Assembly: GCA_034231615.1 (NCBI GenBank)
Contig: CM067311.1
Coordinates: 11,363,212 to 11,427,211, forward strand
DNA: 64,000 nucleotides
Direction of reading: 5' to 3'
DNA from: Meghimatium bilineatum
Lineage: Eukaryota > Mollusca > Gastropoda > Stylommatophora > Philomycidae
The notes under the pieces were generated by a model, which searched no databases, had not been told where the DNA came from, and saw nothing but the letters and a program-made list of their open reading frames with translations. This document shows, piece after piece, positions 42,252-52,429 of the stretch (position 1 is the first letter of the stretch; every line of letters begins with the position of its first letter). A program made the position numbers and the translations under genes.

Positions 42252-43472
42252 CGTCAGGCATACACCTTGTGTGGCTATAAGTTTTCTCCTTCAGGCATAC
42301 GCCTTGTGTGGCTATAAGTTTTCTCCTTCAGGCATACACCTTGTGTGGCTATAAGTTTTCTCCTTCAGGCATACACCTTGTGTGGCTATAAGTTTTCTCC
42401 TTCAGGCATACACCTTGTGTGGCTATAAGTTTTCTCCTTCAGGCATACACCTTGTGTGGCTATAAGTTTTCTCCTTCAGGCATACACCTTGTGTGGCTAT
42501 AAGTTTTCTCCTTCAGGCATACACCTTGTGTGGCTATAAGTTTTCTCCTTCAGGCATACACCTTGTGTGGCTATAAGTTTTCTCCTTCAGGCATACACCT
42601 TGTGTGGCTATAAGTTTTCTCCTTCAGGCATACACCTTGTGTGGCTATAAGTTTTCTCCTTCAGGCATACACCTTGTGTGGCTATAAGTTTTCTCCTTCA
42701 GGCATACACCTTGTGTGGCTATAAGTTTTCTCCTTCAGGCATACACCTTGTGTGGCTATAAGTTTTCTCCTTCAGGCATACACCTTGTGTGGCTATAAGT
42801 TTTCTCCAGGCATACACCTTGTGTGGCTATAAGTTTTCTCCTTCAGGCATACACCTTGTGTGGCTATAAGTTTTCTCCTTCAGGCATACACCTTGTGTGG
42901 CTATAAGTTTTCTCCTTCAGGCATACACCTTGTGTGGCTATAAGTTTTCTCCTTCAGGCATACACCTTGTGTGGCTATAAATTTTCTCCTTCAGGCATAC
43001 ACCTTGTGTGGCTATAAGTTTTCTCCTTCAGGCATACACCTTGTGTGGCTATAAGTTTTCTCCTTCAGGCATACACCTTGTGTGGCTATAAGTTTTCTCC
43101 TTCAGGCATACACCTTGTGTGGCTATAAGTTTTCTCCTTCAGGCATACACCTTGTGTGGCTATAAGTTTTCTCCTTCAGGCATACACCTTGTGTCGCTAT
43201 AAGTTTTCTCCTTCAGGCATACACCTTGTGTCGCTATAAGTTTTCTCCTTCAGGCATACACCTTGTGTGGCTATAAGTTTTCTCCTTCAGGCATACACCT
43301 TGTGTGGCTATAAGTTTTCTCCTTCAGGCATACACCTTGTGTGGCTATAAGTTTTCTCCTTCAGGCATACACCTTGTGTGGCTATAAGTTTTCTCCTTCA
43401 GGCATACACCTTGTGTGGCTATAAGTTTTCTCCTTCAGGCATACACCTTGTGTGGCTATAAGTTTTCTCCTT
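42252..43472. repeat. 37 bp minisatellite, about 33 nearly identical units
   Basis: The unit carries 'ttcaggcatacaccttgtgt' then 'ggctataagttttctcc'. Only a handful of substitutions and one 3 bp deletion (near 42807) occur over 1.2 kb. It has no coding potential. Confidence 0.97.
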
Positions 43473-43669
43473 GATATTCGAGTATATCTCACATAATTTT
43501 AATGTAGCATACCCGTGCATGCATTCCTCAAAGTAATTGTCGACACAGATCACACACTAAACAGTGACCTCTTAAGTGTGAAAACAAGTAAAATCGTGAA
43601 TGACCCGTGCCGAGGATACTGTTAAACATATTTTGCGTCCCAGACGGCATATGTCCTGGTGAGAAATAG

Positions 43670-44074
43670 ATGACTGTTCATATGGTCTTTCAGGAGGCAA
43701 TCAAGACAGGCATTGAAGTCAATAGAGATTGCAGGGAACATAGCACTGCAAGCGAGGAAGCTGTTGTCAAGGTACTCATCTGTGAACATGCGGATGATAC
43801 AGACGTTGTGACTTACACGGATGGGACGGTCATCTGCCATCAACGGTGCGCATGGGCCTTAACTGCCAGATCATACGGTAGAATAGTACACAACACAAGT
43901 AGTAACCAAACCGCAACCAAAGTAGTCTAGTAGTCTAACGATGGAATTGTTTGCCGTAACCCAGGCACGAAACTGGCTGGAATCGCAAGCCTATTATTAT
44001 TTATGAATACAAAATGACTCATGAGTATGATGTGGAATATCAAAACGGGTACGTAGGCGATGCGTGGAGTTATT

Positions 44075-44112
<38 letters not shown>

Positions 44113-44490
44113 AAAATGTGGAATTAAGTAAGTAAAATCACTCTTATCTTTGCCCCCGAACAATGTTGGTGTGGAGGGAAACATACGGGTCAACAAATTA
44201 GCTTGCCTCGCCACTATATCATATGGTTAGTCTATGGATCACGCTAATAATCTCAGTGCTCTTCGTGAGTAGTACGAACAGAGGATTTTGAGATAAATGA
44301 GCATGGGTCAATATCGAGAATGCACGACGAGAATGAGGTTAAGCACGACTCGCTTAGAACACATAACACAGATAGCATTGTACCAGCAGAGAACCGGAGC
44401 CATCAGACGCTCTATTCTGAGAGGTTTATTGAAACGGAGTTTCGAGTACCTGTGGAAATGTCCGGCGTGAGAAGAGGATAATATCTCTCT
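43670..44490 (+). mobile_element. I-type LINE RNase H and tail, decayed
   Basis: 43670-43930 reads AVVKVLICEHADDTD then VVTYTDGTVICHQRCAWALT, the N-terminal strand of an RNase H domain with its TDG. 44285-44490 gives the end, IRRSILRGLLKRSFEYLWKC. Stops separate the two. Confidence 0.6.
44080..44111. repeat. (GA)n microsatellite
   Basis: About 15 uninterrupted GA units. Confidence 0.95.
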
Positions 44491-44690
44491 ATCTATACGC
44501 TGTGTCCCTTGTTTGCTTTGCGGAATCAGGGGTGGAACAGTTCTCTGGAGATGACCTTCTTGTGCGCTGTTTGTAAGCTTGTTCCTGTGGCTTCTTTGAT
44601 TTATGATCCATCTTTTACATGGTCTGCCTCTGGCTTTATAACCGTTATGTCTATGTGTCATGGCCATTTGTGGCATGTTATCTGTCGGTA
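44480..44690 (-). mobile_element. LINE 3' tail fragment
   Basis: It matches 31800-31990 and shares a shorter block with 61870-61940. The minus-strand reading is the end of a LINE protein (ATGTSLQTAQK, ELFHPW). Confidence 0.55.
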
Positions 44691-44773
44691 GTGAAGTGGA
44701 TAATCACCATACATAATATTATGTATAAGTAGAATTCACTATATGTTCTCAATATTATATTCTTGATTCTTGA

Positions 44774-45205
44774 TTAGAAACTGGCTTCACAGCACGCGGG
44801 ACATTCCCATAAGTGCTCCGCCCTCCGCTCCAGCAGCCATCCCAGTGTATGTAGGCTCAGAGTTCCGGTCAGGTGTTGATTGTGTGATCTTCGGGACTTT
44901 CCAAAACATTTACTTTTCCTCCCCTCATCTCTGAATACTTCCATTTCTAACATTCTCTGTATGTGTACGTTCTCAACCTCATTGACATCATCTGCATCTT
45001 GAAATGAATTTATTACTGCCTTTATTAAATCTGCTTTATCTCTTCTCAGTAATGTGCCGTCTATCGCAGCATTGCCTGCCAATAAGTCGGCTCTCTCGTT
45101 TCCTCTGACCCCAGCATGACCAGGGCAGTATCTCAATATTATATTCTTGAATTCACTATATGTTCTCAATATTATCTGAATTCGCCATTGACTTTCTGAA
45201 TTCAT
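44774..45205 (-). mobile_element. I-type LINE RNase H C-terminal half and tail, open frame
   Basis: An open frame of 143 codons reads IILRYCPGHAGVRGNERADL, LLRRDKADLIKAVINSF, then NQHLTGTLSLHTLGWLLE and RAEHLWECPACCEASF. This is the end of an I-type LINE second ORF: RNase H core plus a Cys-containing tail. The upstream reverse transcriptase is absent, so the copy is 5'-truncated and inert. Confidence 0.75.
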
Positions 45206-46000
45206 TTAGTTTTAACATTGAGCAATATTAATGTTTACACTATGCGTGACGACATACCATTTGGCTTCGGACAAGTTAAACACTGAATAATTAGTTTTAA
45301 TATTTAACAAAGAAACACCAAAATCAAAATTATAGTACAGGTAACAACATAGGACATGAAATAAATATCGTTTTATAATTGAAGATATTTTAAGTCATAA
45401 ATGTGAAAACTGTATCTGTCCATTTAGAATTTAAGTAGTAAGAATGAAAGACTATTAGACACAGATATGGAAGAAAAAAAAATCATTGTACTAGTAGAAC
45501 ATGATACATAGTACAATAAGCAAGTAAATATAATAAGCCACAACTGATATGAAAATAGGACAATGGATATGATAGGAAAAATATTTACTTCCTTACACGA
45601 TAAAAGTATGTACGGCTGCAAAGGGCACATCACTGCTCTCGGCGGACCCAGGGTTAACAGATAACCAAGATACCAAAAGTACCTCCCCGTGGTGCACCCT
45701 GTAAGATATCCAACTGCTGGCGCTGATTCTGGCTAAACATTTAGGGAATCGTGTCCGTGAATGTGGAGGAAGAAAATTGAAATGAATTGACTGCATAAGA
45801 GAAAGTCAATATCTCCTATACCACTGTGCCAACACATGCAATGTCATTGTAGACACATAGTGACACTAGTCAGTCCGGCTCGAGCATTGGAGGAGCGGCA
45901 AGTGAAAACGACATGAAAAGGTAGATGCATGGCGAGAAATTAAAAATAACATACTGAGTACAATGAGAGGTTAGCACTGCGCCATAGGGCAGAGCCAAGT
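45206..46000. other. Intergenic, nothing assigned
   Basis: This is AT-rich sequence with short frames only. Confidence 0.4.
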
Positions 46001-46129
46001 GCAAGTAGAAAATGAAAACGTCCCAATGAAATCGGAACTACAATCTCTGTTAGTTCGAGACAAACTTCTAGTTACTGTGCTCCTTACGGGCAGAGACCAA
46101 ATAGTGGGCACCCCGCAAATAAAGCAGCA

Positions 46130-46520
46130 TCGTCCCAACTCTAATGTCGAGCTTTCCTATACTGGAATCATGCTCTTGGAGAGAAAGGGTTTCGTAGCCG
46201 ATGGGTTCTGAAACAAAAGGGACAACAAAGCCAGCCCTAGCCCAACTCTGCAGTCAAGCTTTCTTATAATGGAAACATGCTCGCAGAGAGAAAGGGCTCA
46301 GGCACCAACGGGACAAGGTCGTTCAGCTCGGGAACACGCATTGTTCCCAACACGTGGTAAGACTCAGACATGGAGTAGGGGTTCACGATGTCAGTCAACG
46401 ACACCTCGGCTAAGAAAGCGAAAGAGCCCGGGTCCAACTCTCCTGTCGAGTTCTTCCTTAACCGGAAACAGGCTCCCGGATGAGAAAATGATCAATACCC
46501 GATGGGCACAGGCACAGAAC
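46130..46520. repeat. Three diverged copies of a GC-richer block
   Basis: 'cccaactctaatgtcgagct', 'cccaactctgcagtcaagct' and 'ccaactctcctgtcgagttc' each begin a block continuing 'ttcct', a 'ggaa.ca.gctc' phrase and 'gagaaa'. Block starts are near 46134, 46242 and 46434. Origin unknown. Confidence 0.45.
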
Positions 46521-46739
46521 GTCTAATTACACCAGGACAAGCTCACTGACCGTGGAACACTTCGTGTGAGATAGACGGGAACGACAATCGTCTCGGCGAA
46601 TAGTCATTACACACCCGCGTGCCCGTCGACAGTTCGGCAGGCTGTCACAGCTAGGGAAGACTACTACACGAATAAAAGATGACAAAACTGATGCGGGTCT
46701 CGCATGTCCTGGCCACAATGCGAGCTAACCGAGGAGCAA

Positions 46740-47616
46740 ATAATACAGTTCAACCGTGGAACTTGAAGTAAAACGTAATTCATGTTCCCTGACGGAAATC
46801 ACACGATTTTTTCGTTGTGATTATAAGGGAACCAACGTAGACAAAGACGATGTTGAACAAAAATATTTAAATTCAAACTATTTAATTAGTGTATAAAAAT
46901 ACTTTTGACATCAAATATTTTAACTGGTTAACTCTTCTGTAACTCCCTCTTGTCAATATAACTATGAATATATAAATTTATAAACTTTCATACAAACAAT
47001 ATATTTTGAATCGAAAAATGTATTTTAAAAAAATCATGTGTATGTACTTTCTTATAAAAACATTACTTTAAAGAACAAAAAATGGGGGTGGCGGGGGTTT
47101 TACATAAGTAAGCTTGGGAAGTTGAGATATTACCTAAGTTCTTGAAAAGCTGCTGGCACTGGGTGAAGGATCAAAAAGTGATATAAAATTGTTGCCATTT
47201 CTATGTACAGCCTCCACTAGGGGGCTTCACTATCCACTAGTTGAAAATTTAGTTTCCTTTAACGCAGGTCAACCCTAGGGGGGATGAAAAAAGAACACGA
47301 AAAAAGAACACATAGAGGAAGATAGGTTTTTGAGTTGGTACAACGATTTCACATAAACACGACTTCACGGATCTTTTAATCTTTTCTCTTTTTCACATTA
47401 CGACTACAGAAAATATATTAGTTTTTTGAAGAAATAAGATTATCCACCGGGAAACAAAAATCTTTGTTTATTTTTAGAACTCTTCCTTCACAATTTTTCT
47501 CCACATTTCGGCAGTCATATCGACAGCAACGTATCTACCACGATGTCTTCACAAGGGAACAATACACAGAAATAAAACAGTTTCACAGAATAACAATTGA
47601 GACTGTTATGTGGATG
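46740..47616. other. 3' flank of the intact TLR gene
   Basis: No feature is recognised. It has no similarity to the region downstream of the pseudogene copy, so the duplication stops at the coding end. Confidence 0.5.
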
Positions 47617-50481
47617 TCACTGTTGTCTTAAACGTGACTTAAGCTGTTCACGGAGTTTATGATTTATCTCCCACGAAGACACAATGAGTATATTTTCCTC
47701 AGGGATCACACTCAAAACTTCAGTTGGAAGATCATTCTGAAGATTTTCATGAACTAAAACCACTATTCGTGCAGGATTGTCTAACGACAGAGCATGTATA
47801 GCTGTGTTCATTGTAAACATGGACCACTCGTCGTTCAACAGAAAATTTTCACTGAATACTAGGAGTATTCTCCAACTAGAAGTTATAGCTTCCATAATAC
47901 CTTTAGCTACATACCAAGATGGATCCATGTCACGATCAGAGATATAAACACGGAGTTCTAGTTCCTCTTCTATAAAATTAAGCAAAGACGTACAAGGGAA
48001 ATTATAGTCACTCGCTGCATACCCAATGAATACACCAATTTCATAATCCTCAGGTTTTTTCAGTGTGTATCCTGTAAGAATTTGTAGTAACTGTGACTTT
48101 ATAAAAGTCATGTTTTTCCAAATAAATAAAACAGATAAAAATCCAACAATCATACTGAATAACAAAATCACAGCAATATATAAGAAAAATTGACCCCAAC
48201 ATTTACGCCAAAATATCTCCACGTCATCAAATGATCCTGTGTAGGAAATTTGACCACAGTCATTGATACAGGTATAATTTCCTCCATTATCAAGGCGAAC
48301 ATTTGTTGTTGCCAGCCAATGTAAAAATCTGAAACTATTACAACCACAAGACAGAAAGTTTCCAGATATTAAAAGGTTAAATCCTGCAGGTTGATTTGCT
48401 AGTTTGTCTAGTTGATCTGTTTCGTCTAGTTCCAGTGCAGTTATAGAATTTTCACGTATGTCTAAAACGTTTAGTTTCGGTGTATTTTTTAAATCGAAAG
48501 GAATATTCTTGAATCTGTTTTTTGATAAATCTAGTTCCATTAACTTCCTGTTGAAAGAGAACGATCCTTGCTGCAAAGCGTACAAATGGTTTGAGGAGAT
48601 ATCTAATCGCTTGATCTCATGGAGATTCTGAAAGACTCTACCAGATCGATTGAACATAAAATCAGGGTCCAATTGACAATTTGATAAGTCCAGCTCTTCA
48701 AGATGACAAATCCCATCAAAGAATGTTTCAGACAATACAGAGACGTCGTTCCCAGACAACATTAATATCTGTAGAGCATCCAGACCAACAATGTTGCCAC
48801 TAAAATCTACCATTTCTCCATCTCTCACATCTAAATACACCAAATTAGTGGCTCCAATAATTTTAATATTTCCATCAATTCTAGTTCTGCCGAATGATGT
48901 ACTAGCTTTAAAATATTTCAATGATTGTGACATATAAAACGTAGAATATCCTTGTCCTGTAAATGTGTTGTGAACATCGCATTGCATGTCTATTACTTTT
49001 TCATCTAACGTCGTCTTCTTCATTAAAAACTTATCATACTCATCTGTGTCACCAAAAATCATTTCTTGATTTATAAAATATTGCCTGTAGTATTCACAAT
49101 TTTCTACAGATGAATGAGCAAGCGCACGATCAGGTGTGGTCTCAAGAAAAGACATCTTTCTGTAACATCTTCTGGTTACGTCAGCAATGCGTAGACTCTC
49201 AATGATTCTCAAATTCAATATTAATGACAATGCCAATCTTGTACCTGTGATCGAGTTACCAGAAAGATCTAAATTCTTTAAACACTTGTGCCACACTTCG
49301 CTTGAGAATGCTGTCGTTTCTACAACAAATATGCGACTGTCTGTCAAAGAAACATCTCTAACACAAATTCTGACTAAATATCTCGTTTTTTCTGAATTTA
49401 ATATCCCAGAATTATTATAAATGCTTGTATATTTCACATGGTGTTCTATGGACACTTTGTCAAACCCAATAGCTGTCATATTTCTGCCTACTAATGGCTT
49501 TAGAGTTCGCAGTGCCTTAGAAATATGAAAATAAATATCACGAATTGTTAGGACATCTAGATTCTGTAGTGGTGTTAATGCAGTTTCTGTAAAGTCAGAC
49601 AAACTATAAAGTTCTCTTAAATGTAAATGAGTTATGCGTTGAACATTTTCGAAGCTTGTCTCGTCAATTTTTTTAATGTCTCCAGATATCACCAACTTTG
49701 TCAAATTTCTTAACTCCCTTCCTAACGAGAGAGAATCACCTGAAACAACCATAGTTAAATTAATTAGGCTCTTCAGTTGTTTAAACATGTTCACAGGTAA
49801 ACTAATCACATATTTCTGACCTCGGACACGAAGATCCTTCAGGTGAATAAGAGAATCAAACAATCCTGTAGGGCAAGAAGCCTCACTTAAATGATTATAT
49901 TCAAGATTCAAACTCTCAATGTTGACTAATAATGTGAACGAGTTCCGTTCAATAAATTTAATGTTATTGTTTGACAGACTAAGAACACGGAGATATGGTA
50001 AATCAGAAAAACTGGAATTGTTAATAACTGTTATATGATTGTTGTCAAGTAAGATGGCGGTTGTGTACCTTGGAAACCATGTGGGGATAACTTTTGTTAA
50101 AGACAATCCAACACAATTTACGACAACATCTGCTGGACAGTACTGTATAGAACACGGACTTGTGTGTACTACATCCTTGGATCTCATGTTATTAAACTTG
50201 ACATGATGTTCAATGCTACGACGCTCTCGTGATTGGTGGTAAGAATCAGTTTCTTTTTTGAAAGACAATGTCCCATAATCGTGCCCTACTACTCTTGTAT
50301 ACCTTTGTCTCACACGTGCATTTTTTCCTCGTTGACTAATGATGCGTTCTACGTCACTATGCTGCTTTACTTCCAACTTTGACGGAAACTGAGATTGAAA
50401 AATGCCTGAACATTTCTGCTGATATAATACAATTATTATAAGTAAATTAATAAATAATAATAGTTTCATTTCTGACCTCAT
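47617..50481 (-). CDS. Toll-like receptor, intact and intronless, 954 residues
   Basis: This is a transmembrane pattern-recognition receptor that would signal through its cytoplasmic TIR domain. From the N-terminus: signal peptide (1-26, LLLFINLLIIIVLYQ core); a Cys-containing cap (C110, C115, C123); many leucine-rich repeats from about 128 to 700, for example LRVLSLSNNNIKFIERNSF; a single C-terminal Cys cap (about 705-761, with CGCNSFRFLHW and Cys 738, 742, 761); a membrane segment near 765-789; and a TIR domain near 811-945. TIR box 1 is YEIGVFIGYAASD. Box 2 is SDRDMDPSW, which keeps the Pro but has Ser where Gly is usual. The FW of box 3 is not seen. One cap cluster near the membrane indicates the single-cluster TLR type. 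Ligand is unknown. There are no introns, frameshifts or stops, so it is probably functional. It has an inverted, broken paralogue at 27212-30058. Confidence 0.92.
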   Translation of the reverse strand: MRSEMKLLLFINLLIIIVLYQQKCSGIFQSQFPSKLEVKQHSDVERIISQRGKNARVRQRYTRVVGHDYGTLSFKKETDSYHQSRERRSIEHHVKFNNMRSKDVVHTSPCSIQYCPADVVVNCVGLSLTKVIPTWFPRYTTAILLDNNHITVINNSSFSDLPYLRVLSLSNNNIKFIERNSFTLLVNIESLNLEYNHLSEASCPTGLFDSLIHLKDLRVRGQKYVISLPVNMFKQLKSLINLTMVVSGDSLSLGRELRNLTKLVISGDIKKIDETSFENVQRITHLHLRELYSLSDFTETALTPLQNLDVLTIRDIYFHISKALRTLKPLVGRNMTAIGFDKVSIEHHVKYTSIYNNSGILNSEKTRYLVRICVRDVSLTDSRIFVVETTAFSSEVWHKCLKNLDLSGNSITGTRLALSLILNLRIIESLRIADVTRRCYRKMSFLETTPDRALAHSSVENCEYYRQYFINQEMIFGDTDEYDKFLMKKTTLDEKVIDMQCDVHNTFTGQGYSTFYMSQSLKYFKASTSFGRTRIDGNIKIIGATNLVYLDVRDGEMVDFSGNIVGLDALQILMLSGNDVSVLSETFFDGICHLEELDLSNCQLDPDFMFNRSGRVFQNLHEIKRLDISSNHLYALQQGSFSFNRKLMELDLSKNRFKNIPFDLKNTPKLNVLDIRENSITALELDETDQLDKLANQPAGFNLLISGNFLSCGCNSFRFLHWLATTNVRLDNGGNYTCINDCGQISYTGSFDDVEIFWRKCWGQFFLYIAVILLFSMIVGFLSVLFIWKNMTFIKSQLLQILTGYTLKKPEDYEIGVFIGYAASDYNFPCTSLLNFIEEELELRVYISDRDMDPSWYVAKGIMEAITSSWRILLVFSENFLLNDEWSMFTMNTAIHALSLDNPARIVVLVHENLQNDLPTEVLSVIPEENILIVSSWEINHKLREQLKSRLRQQ

Positions 50482-50995
50482 GTTGACCTAAGAAGACGTA
50501 TTTCGTATGTTATATAGTCAAAAATAAACACATTTCGATCGCGGTTTTGTTAACGTGTGAACATATATATTCATTTCCACAAAAATCAGTCACATTTTTC
50601 CAGATAATGAATGTTGGTTCTCGTGAACATGACTTCTCTAGCATAGCTTCTATTAATATATGAGGGTTCCCATTTGTAATATGAGTGCTTGTTTCTGATT
50701 CGTTGAACAGATACATCTATTCAGAGGTGTATAATTTTCGCTACTGCATAACTTCGCAACTGTAATTTGATATGTATGCCTCATATTACAATGAATTGAA
50801 AGCCTCAATGAAAATGTAATTGTATTTAAAATGTCTTTGACGTTTTCATTCTATAGTCATGAATACATTAATTTTAATTACTCGCGATTTGCGCCGCCAG
50901 TTCAGATTCTAGGTAGCCTACGAATGGAATTCATAAGAATCGTTTGTGTAATTTTACACTATTGAAAAACATAGTGTTTGCAGGAATTCTAAAGA
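50482..50995 (-). promoter_or_regulatory. 5' flank of the intact TLR, conserved with the pseudogene flank
   Basis: The TATA-like 'ctatataac' (50518-50510) is about 30 bp before the ATG. Upstream blocks such as 'gttaacaaaaccgcgatcga' and 'agtgtaaaattacacaaacg' are shared with 26715-27211. A TATA box this close to the ATG implies a very short leader, unless transcription starts further upstream. Confidence 0.45.
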
Positions 50996-51189
50996 AGTTT
51001 TATTTATTAATATAATATTGTATATAAACACACCGTCGAGGCCAGCCCCTTGAAGTGGTATTCTGACTTGGTTCAGCCATCAGGTGCTGGAAACTAAGAC
51101 TTGTATGGCAGTCATCTCGGTGCTTGGTCACAATCCTGCCGAAGTAAGCAGGGCGCTTAAGGCGGAGGCAACCAGTCAAAAGGCGCACA

Positions 51190-51535
51190 ATTAATCATGA
51201 TGCCATTAGTCAACAGAATTAGAAACGAGGTCATAAGAGAAAGAGTGGGTGTCATATCAGATTTACTGTATATACAAAACCAACAGACACAATGGTTTGG
51301 TCATCTGGAAAGAATGCCGTGTGATTCATTAGTTTATAAATCATATATGAAGAGAGGAGAAGCAGAAAGAACAGCCAGGGGTAGACCTAGAGTACGCTGT
51401 ATCGACAACATCACAGAGATATTACAGGAACACCAAATAAACTTATCTAAAGCTGCCAGAAAAGCGAGAACGAGAACATTGTATCTCCCTCGACACCCAT
51501 GAAGGGTAAAAGAGGAAGGAAAGAAGAAGAAGAAG
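51190..51535 (+). mobile_element. LINE 3' end with (GAA)n tail
   Basis: An open frame of 101 codons reads RIRNEVIRERVGVISDLLYI, QWFGHLERMPCDSLVYKSY, ARGRPRVRCIDNI and ARTRTLYLPRHP, then a stop and 'gaagaagaagaagaa'. It is the C-terminal tail of a LINE polyprotein, 5'-truncated. It also reaches the TLR 5' flank. Confidence 0.8.
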
Positions 51536-51689
51536 AAACCATGTACACAACACAATGTCAACATGTCTATATCTAATAATAATTATGGTGTCTGCCCTGT
51601 GACGGACGTTCAGGCAGGGAGATTGCCTGGCCCTATACCTCGATAGAGCCCAACTCCATCTACTTGAGGTCCTTCCCAATTGCCCCGAG

Positions 51690-52030
51690 GAGCCAGGAGG
51701 CAAGGGAATAAAGCTACTGACAAAAAAAAAACGAGATGGATACAATAACATACTAGAGCCTGAACATATCCTATGTGAAGAATATCCTGTGTCTGATGGT
51801 AGTCTGCTGATGGCTGATGTGTGCAAGCCATTTGATCTGTTGTCTCTTAATATATTCCAAGATTGAGGTGGTGTCGGTTCTTTATCTAATGTCATCATTG
51901 CTCACTCTGTCTCATAGCGATATTCCTAGGATTCTGCGTAAGCATATCATTTCAGCTGTCACAAGTTTACTTTATCTTGTGCTCTTGTTGTCCGTGTTTG
52001 GCATTGGTGGCACGGCTTTGGAAATATAAT
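51690..52030 (-). mobile_element. LINE C-terminal fragment
   Basis: The minus strand carries SILEYIKRQQIKWLAHISHQ in one frame and DKEPTPPQSWNILRDN in another. It matches 58250-58400 of the plus-strand LINE. Confidence 0.65.
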
Positions 52031-52218
52031 CGTTTTAAATAGTGTTATTTTGGAGTTTAAATCCACGTTTTTGCTTCTGAAGATTGGTGTAATTTTTTAT
52101 AGGGCTTGGTATCCTTTATTACATCTACTGTGTATTTCCTGCTGCTCTTGCCGTCTGTTGTTTGTTATATTGCTTCCTTTGTATGATACTTATATCATTT
52201 CTTTACATCTCTTGTTTC

Positions 52219-52221
52219 CAG

Positions 52222-52253
<32 letters not shown>

Positions 52254-52320
52254 CATCCATTCATTCATCCATCCATCCATCCATCCATCCACCCACCCAC
52301 CCATCCATATATATATAGTG
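52219..52320. repeat. (ATCT)n/(ATCC)n/(ACCC)n compound microsatellite with short (TA)n
   Basis: ATCT units pass into ATCC then ACCC units, followed by 'atatatatat'. Confidence 0.9.
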
Positions 52321-52429
52321 GTGTTTCTTTCTGTTCTTCCTATCTTCATTACTTCGGTCGTTTCTTTATTTATCTTCATGTTAAAGGTTTGGCATGTTCG
52401 ATGAAATCTGCTTATTTGTCTTTGTAAAC

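Noticed and set aside
51443-51898. Minus-strand 151-codon frame as a gene
   Set aside because: Its first part is a shifted reading of a LINE tail also seen at 58290-58400, and the rest lies over a plus-strand LINE end and a poly-A-like run.
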